64,000 nt of DNA from SZAS-79 sp965279075 (GTDB taxonomy: Bacteria; Pseudomonadota; Gammaproteobacteria; Burkholderiales; SG8-39), in contig CBDIHI010000006.1 in assembly GCA_965279075.1 (NCBI GenBank), positions 62,001-126,000 of the forward strand, in the 5' to 3' direction. Positions 60,600 to 64,000 of the stretch are shown here, one piece after another. The notes under the pieces are model-generated. The model saw only the letters and a list, made by a program, of their open reading frames with translations, was not told the origin of the DNA and made no database searches. The position numbers and the translations under genes were made by a program. How positions within the stretch are numbered: position 1 is the stretch's first letter; each line of letters starts with the position of its first letter.

Positions 60600-61418
60600 A
60601 TGCGAATCGCAATCCTCGGCGGCGGCACGATCGCGCGCCTGTTCCTCGAGCACATCCGGCGCGGCGACCTCGGCGCCGGCATCGAAGTCGCCGGGATCTG
60701 CGGGCGCAGCGCGGCCTCCGCGGGAGTCCCCCTCGCCAGCGAGTACGGCGTGCCCTTCGTCGTGGGCGTGGCCGCGCTGATGGCCACGAAGCCCGATGTG
60801 GTGATCGAGGCCGCGTCGCACGATGCCGTGCGCGAGCACCTGGTGAAACTGCTTTCGGCGCGTATCGCGGTGATCGTCCTGTCCGGGGGCGCGCTCGTCG
60901 ACGACAGGCTGCGCGCGGCGGCCGAGGACGCCGCGCAGGCTAACGATGCGCTGCTCTATGTGCCTTCCGGCGGGATCGGAGCGCTGGACGCCCTCAAGGC
61001 GGCTTGCATCGCCGGCGTCGACGAGGCGACCATCCAGGTGGCGAAGCCGCCCGCGGCCTGGAAGAAGATCGACTACGTGGACGCCATGGGGATCGACCTG
61101 GACAACCTTCGCGAGGCGAAGGTGCTCTTCGAGGGCTCCGCCCGGGACGGGGTGCCCCATTTCCCCCAGAACGTGAACATCGCGGCGGTGCTGTCGATGG
61201 CGGGCATCGGCTTCGACCGCACACGGCTTCGAGTGGTGGCCGATCCTGCGCTGACTTTCAACACCCACACGATCCGGATCAGCGGGGCCAGCGGGAAGAT
61301 CACGATCGTGCTCGAGAACGTGCCGGCCCCGGAGAATCCCAAGACCGCCTGGCTCGCCTGCTACAGCGCGCTGGCGGCGCTCAAGCTGATGAATTCCCGG
61401 GTCCGCTACGGAACCTAG
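60600..61418 (+). CDS. nadX: L-aspartate dehydrogenase
   Basis: A 272-residue NAD(P)-dependent enzyme that oxidises aspartate to iminoaspartate, feeding NAD synthesis. Rossmann start MRIAILGGGTIARLFLEH, catalytic region YVPSGGIGALDALKAA, FPQNVNIAAVLSMAGIGFDRT, and the terminal NPKTAWLACYSALAALK are family hallmarks. The ATG at 60600 starts the Rossmann strand directly; longer frames upstream enter the response regulator promoter region. The gene is followed by tRNA genes after 131 bases. Confidence 0.9.
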   Translation: MRIAILGGGTIARLFLEHIRRGDLGAGIEVAGICGRSAASAGVPLASEYGVPFVVGVAALMATKPDVVIEAASHDAVREHLVKLLSARIAVIVLSGGALVDDRLRAAAEDAAQANDALLYVPSGGIGALDALKAACIAGVDEATIQVAKPPAAWKKIDYVDAMGIDLDNLREAKVLFEGSARDGVPHFPQNVNIAAVLSMAGIGFDRTRLRVVADPALTFNTHTIRISGASGKITIVLENVPAPENPKTAWLACYSALAALKLMNSRVRYGT

Positions 61419-61507
61419 GCGGGTAAACAGCCAAGTTAAATGTAAGTGCACGCTACCAATTTATTTGGCGCCAGGCACGGCGCTCACCTCGGCCTTCGCA
61501 GCGCGTG

Positions 61508-61536
61508 TTGACTAACTGGCGGAATTCCCACATAAT
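61508..61536 (+). promoter_or_regulatory. Sigma70 promoter for the tRNA-tuf operon
   Basis: TTGACT (61508-61513), 17-base spacer, CATAAT (61531-61536). The predicted transcription start is about 6 bases before tRNA-Tyr, as expected for a stable-RNA operon. Confidence 0.75.
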
Positions 61537-61549
61537 TTCAGGTTCCGCC

Positions 61550-61636
61550 GGAGGGGTGCCCGAGTGGTTAAAGGGGGCAGACTGTAAATCTGTTGGCCTT
61601 GCGCCTACGTTGGTTCGAATCCAACCTCCTCCACCA
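61550..61636 (+). tRNA. tRNA-Tyr(GUA)
   Basis: Class II tRNA with long variable arm (TTGGCCTTGCGCC-type region), acceptor GGAGGGG, anticodon loop CTGTAAA (GTA), T arm GTTGGTTCGAATCCAAC and encoded CCA at 61634-61636. First of three tRNAs before tuf. Confidence 0.95.
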
Positions 61637-61716
61637 GGCACTCTTTTCGGGCGAAACGGGGGTCTGGCGGCGCGGTAGATGTGGTGGGTGGAAAGGCGGA
61701 TTGGACAGGGCAAAGG

Positions 61717-61790
61717 GCGGGTGTAGCTCAATGGTAGAGCAGAAGCCTTCCAAGCTTATGACGAGGGTTCGATTCCCTTCACCCGCTCCA
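61717..61790 (+). tRNA. tRNA-Gly(UCC)
   Basis: Acceptor GCGGGTG pairing with CACCCGC, anticodon loop CTTCCAA (TCC), T arm AGGGTTCGATTCCCT, encoded CCA at 61788-61790. Confidence 0.95.
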
Positions 61791-61798
61791 GCGAATTC

Positions 61799-61873
<75 letters not shown>

Positions 61874-61956
61874 GGCAGGCGCAGCAGGCAGCACGGCAGA
61901 CGGCACGGCGAAGCACCGGACTAACACAGCGAACTGAAACTTCACTCGGGAAGATC

Positions 61957-63147
<1,191 letters not shown>

Positions 63148-63163
63148 GAAGGGCTTACCCCGC

Positions 63164-63239
63164 AGGCCAATAGCTCAACTGGCAGAGCGTCGGTCTCCAA
63201 AACCGAAGGTTGGGGGTTCGATTCCCTCTTGGCCTGCCA
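63164..63239 (+). tRNA. tRNA-Trp(CCA)
   Basis: Acceptor AGGCCAA pairing with TTGGCCT, anticodon loop CTCCAAA (CCA), T arm GGGGGTTCGATTCCCTC, discriminator G and encoded CCA at 63237-63239. Between tuf and secE as in most proteobacteria. Confidence 0.96.
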
Positions 63240-63291
63240 AATGGTTCAAGCAAGACGCGCGGTACACATAACGGGCTGCTGAAGCACGAAG

Positions 63292-63645
63292 ATGGCGGAT
63301 ACGATCAAGTTGGTGGTGGCGGCGCTGCTGGTGGCCGCGGGAATCGCGGGTTTCTACGCGCTGGGCGAATCCGCGCAGATCCTCAAGATCCTCGCGGTGC
63401 TTGCGGGAATATTCGCGGGTTGCGCGGCGGCGTGGTTCACCGCGCCGGGCCGGCAATTCGTTGCGTTCGCCAGCGAGGCGGTGGTCGAGGCCAAGAAAGT
63501 CGTCTGGCCCACGCGCAAGGAAACGATCCAGACGACCGCGGCGGTGTTCGCGTTCGTCTTCGTGATGGCGGTGTTTCTCTGGGTGAGCGACAAGACGCTG
63601 GAATGGGTCCTGTACGACATCATCCTGGGGTGGAAAAAGACATGA
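63292..63645 (+). CDS. secE: Preprotein translocase subunit SecE
   Basis: A 117-residue three-helix form of SecE, an essential SecYEG channel subunit. Two N-terminal membrane helices (about residues 7-24 and 30-48) are followed by the conserved amphipathic EAVVEAKKVVWPTRKETIQTT and a last membrane helix. It overlaps nusG by ATGA. Confidence 0.96.
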   Translation: MADTIKLVVAALLVAAGIAGFYALGESAQILKILAVLAGIFAGCAAAWFTAPGRQFVAFASEAVVEAKKVVWPTRKETIQTTAAVFAFVFVMAVFLWVSDKTLEWVLYDIILGWKKT

Positions 63646-64000
63646 CCGGAACTACGGCAGGAAGCGAATCGAACGCGTCGGCGAGCAAGCGCTGGTACGT
63701 GGTGCACGCCTATTCGGGCTTCGAGAAGTCGGTGCAGCGGGCCCTCGAGGACCGCATCAGCCGCGCCGGCATGCAGGGCATGTTCGGCAAGATCCTGGTG
63801 CCCGTCGAGGAGGTCGTCGAGATGAAGGGCGGCCAGAAGCACATGTCGGAGCGCAAGTTCTTCCCCGGCTACGTGCTGGTCGAGATGGAGATGAACGACG
63901 ACACGTGGCACCTGGTGAAGAACACCAACAAGGTCACCGGGTTCGTCGGCGGCACGGCCACCAAGCCCTCGCCGATCCCGCAGCGCGAGGTCGACGCGAT
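63642..64000 (+). CDS. nusG: Transcription termination/antitermination protein NusG, 3' end cut by window edge
   Basis: The first 119 residues of NusG are visible. The NGN domain carries KRWYVVHAYSGFEKSVQRALEDRI, ILVPVEEVVEMKGGQK, RKFFPGYVLVEMEMND and the VTGFVGGTATKPSPI segment. It couples RNA polymerase to Rho and to the ribosome. ATG overlaps the secE stop. The KOW domain lies beyond the window. Confidence 0.96.
   Translation, partial: MTGTTAGSESNASASKRWYVVHAYSGFEKSVQRALEDRISRAGMQGMFGKILVPVEEVVEMKGGQKHMSERKFFPGYVLVEMEMNDDTWHLVKNTNKVTGFVGGTATKPSPIPQREVDA

Overview
The window is high-GC DNA from a betaproteobacterium, most likely Burkholderiales-like. This rests on three things: the tRNA-tuf-tRNA-secE-nusG order, two orphan Bug/TctC-type periplasmic binding proteins, and the Paa, homogentisate and cysI-DUF934-cobA gene sets. 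The genus cannot be told from the sequence alone. The window opens inside a siroheme sulfite/nitrite reductase gene and closes inside nusG. Genes are closely packed and many overlap by ATGA or GTGA.

Layout. 1-2901: reductive sulfur/siroheme operon (cysI-like, DUF934, a CysN-like remnant, cobA). 2908-5900: dsbB, tRNA-Thr, a DNA-binding-domain-only LysR gene behind a yybP-ykoY (Mn2+) type riboswitch, divergent terC-usp, and a cold-shock gene. 5903-9776: Lrp regulator divergent from a stand-alone aceE-type E1 gene, then a DUF4337 membrane protein. 9807-14142: MoxR-DUF58-transglutaminase operon. 14253-19289: 2,4-dienoyl-CoA reductase, Ada-like methyltransferase, and a flavin monooxygenase coupled to a metallo-beta-lactamase-fold protein. 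19318-22370: accessory segment of lower GC with a Fic protein, a small sliding-clamp-like protein and an FRG-domain protein. The last two lie between direct repeats that match part of tRNA-Asn(GUU). 22373-27191: hemerythrin, amidohydrolase, Bug receptor, SDR and paaK. 27188-35189: paaI and paaG, then paaABCDE-paaY-paaF-fadD (phenylacetate degradation). 35208-39909: EamA transporter, penicillin acylase, PHA depolymerase. 39915-49488: FAH-family protein, fahA, hmgA, a four-gene surface-sugar block, and phhA. 49624-53741: Bug receptor, cytochrome P450, AhpD-like protein, queuosine-precursor-type transporter, exported protein. 53767-60499: large indolepyruvate ferredoxin oxidoreductase-type enzyme, LysR, a small protein followed by a candidate anti-Shine-Dalgarno RNA, a variant MBL protein, and an orphan response regulator. 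60600-64000: aspartate dehydrogenase, tRNA-Tyr/Gly/Thr, tuf, tRNA-Trp, secE, nusG.

The metabolic theme is aromatic breakdown. PhhA makes tyrosine, and HmgA and FahA finish the homogentisate route. The Paa proteins activate, epoxidise, isomerise and hydrate phenylacetyl-CoA. The most unusual points are the riboswitch facing a truncated LysR gene, the tRNA-Asn-flanked clamp/FRG cassette, and the hairpin whose loop repeats CCUCC downstream of a 75-residue ORF.
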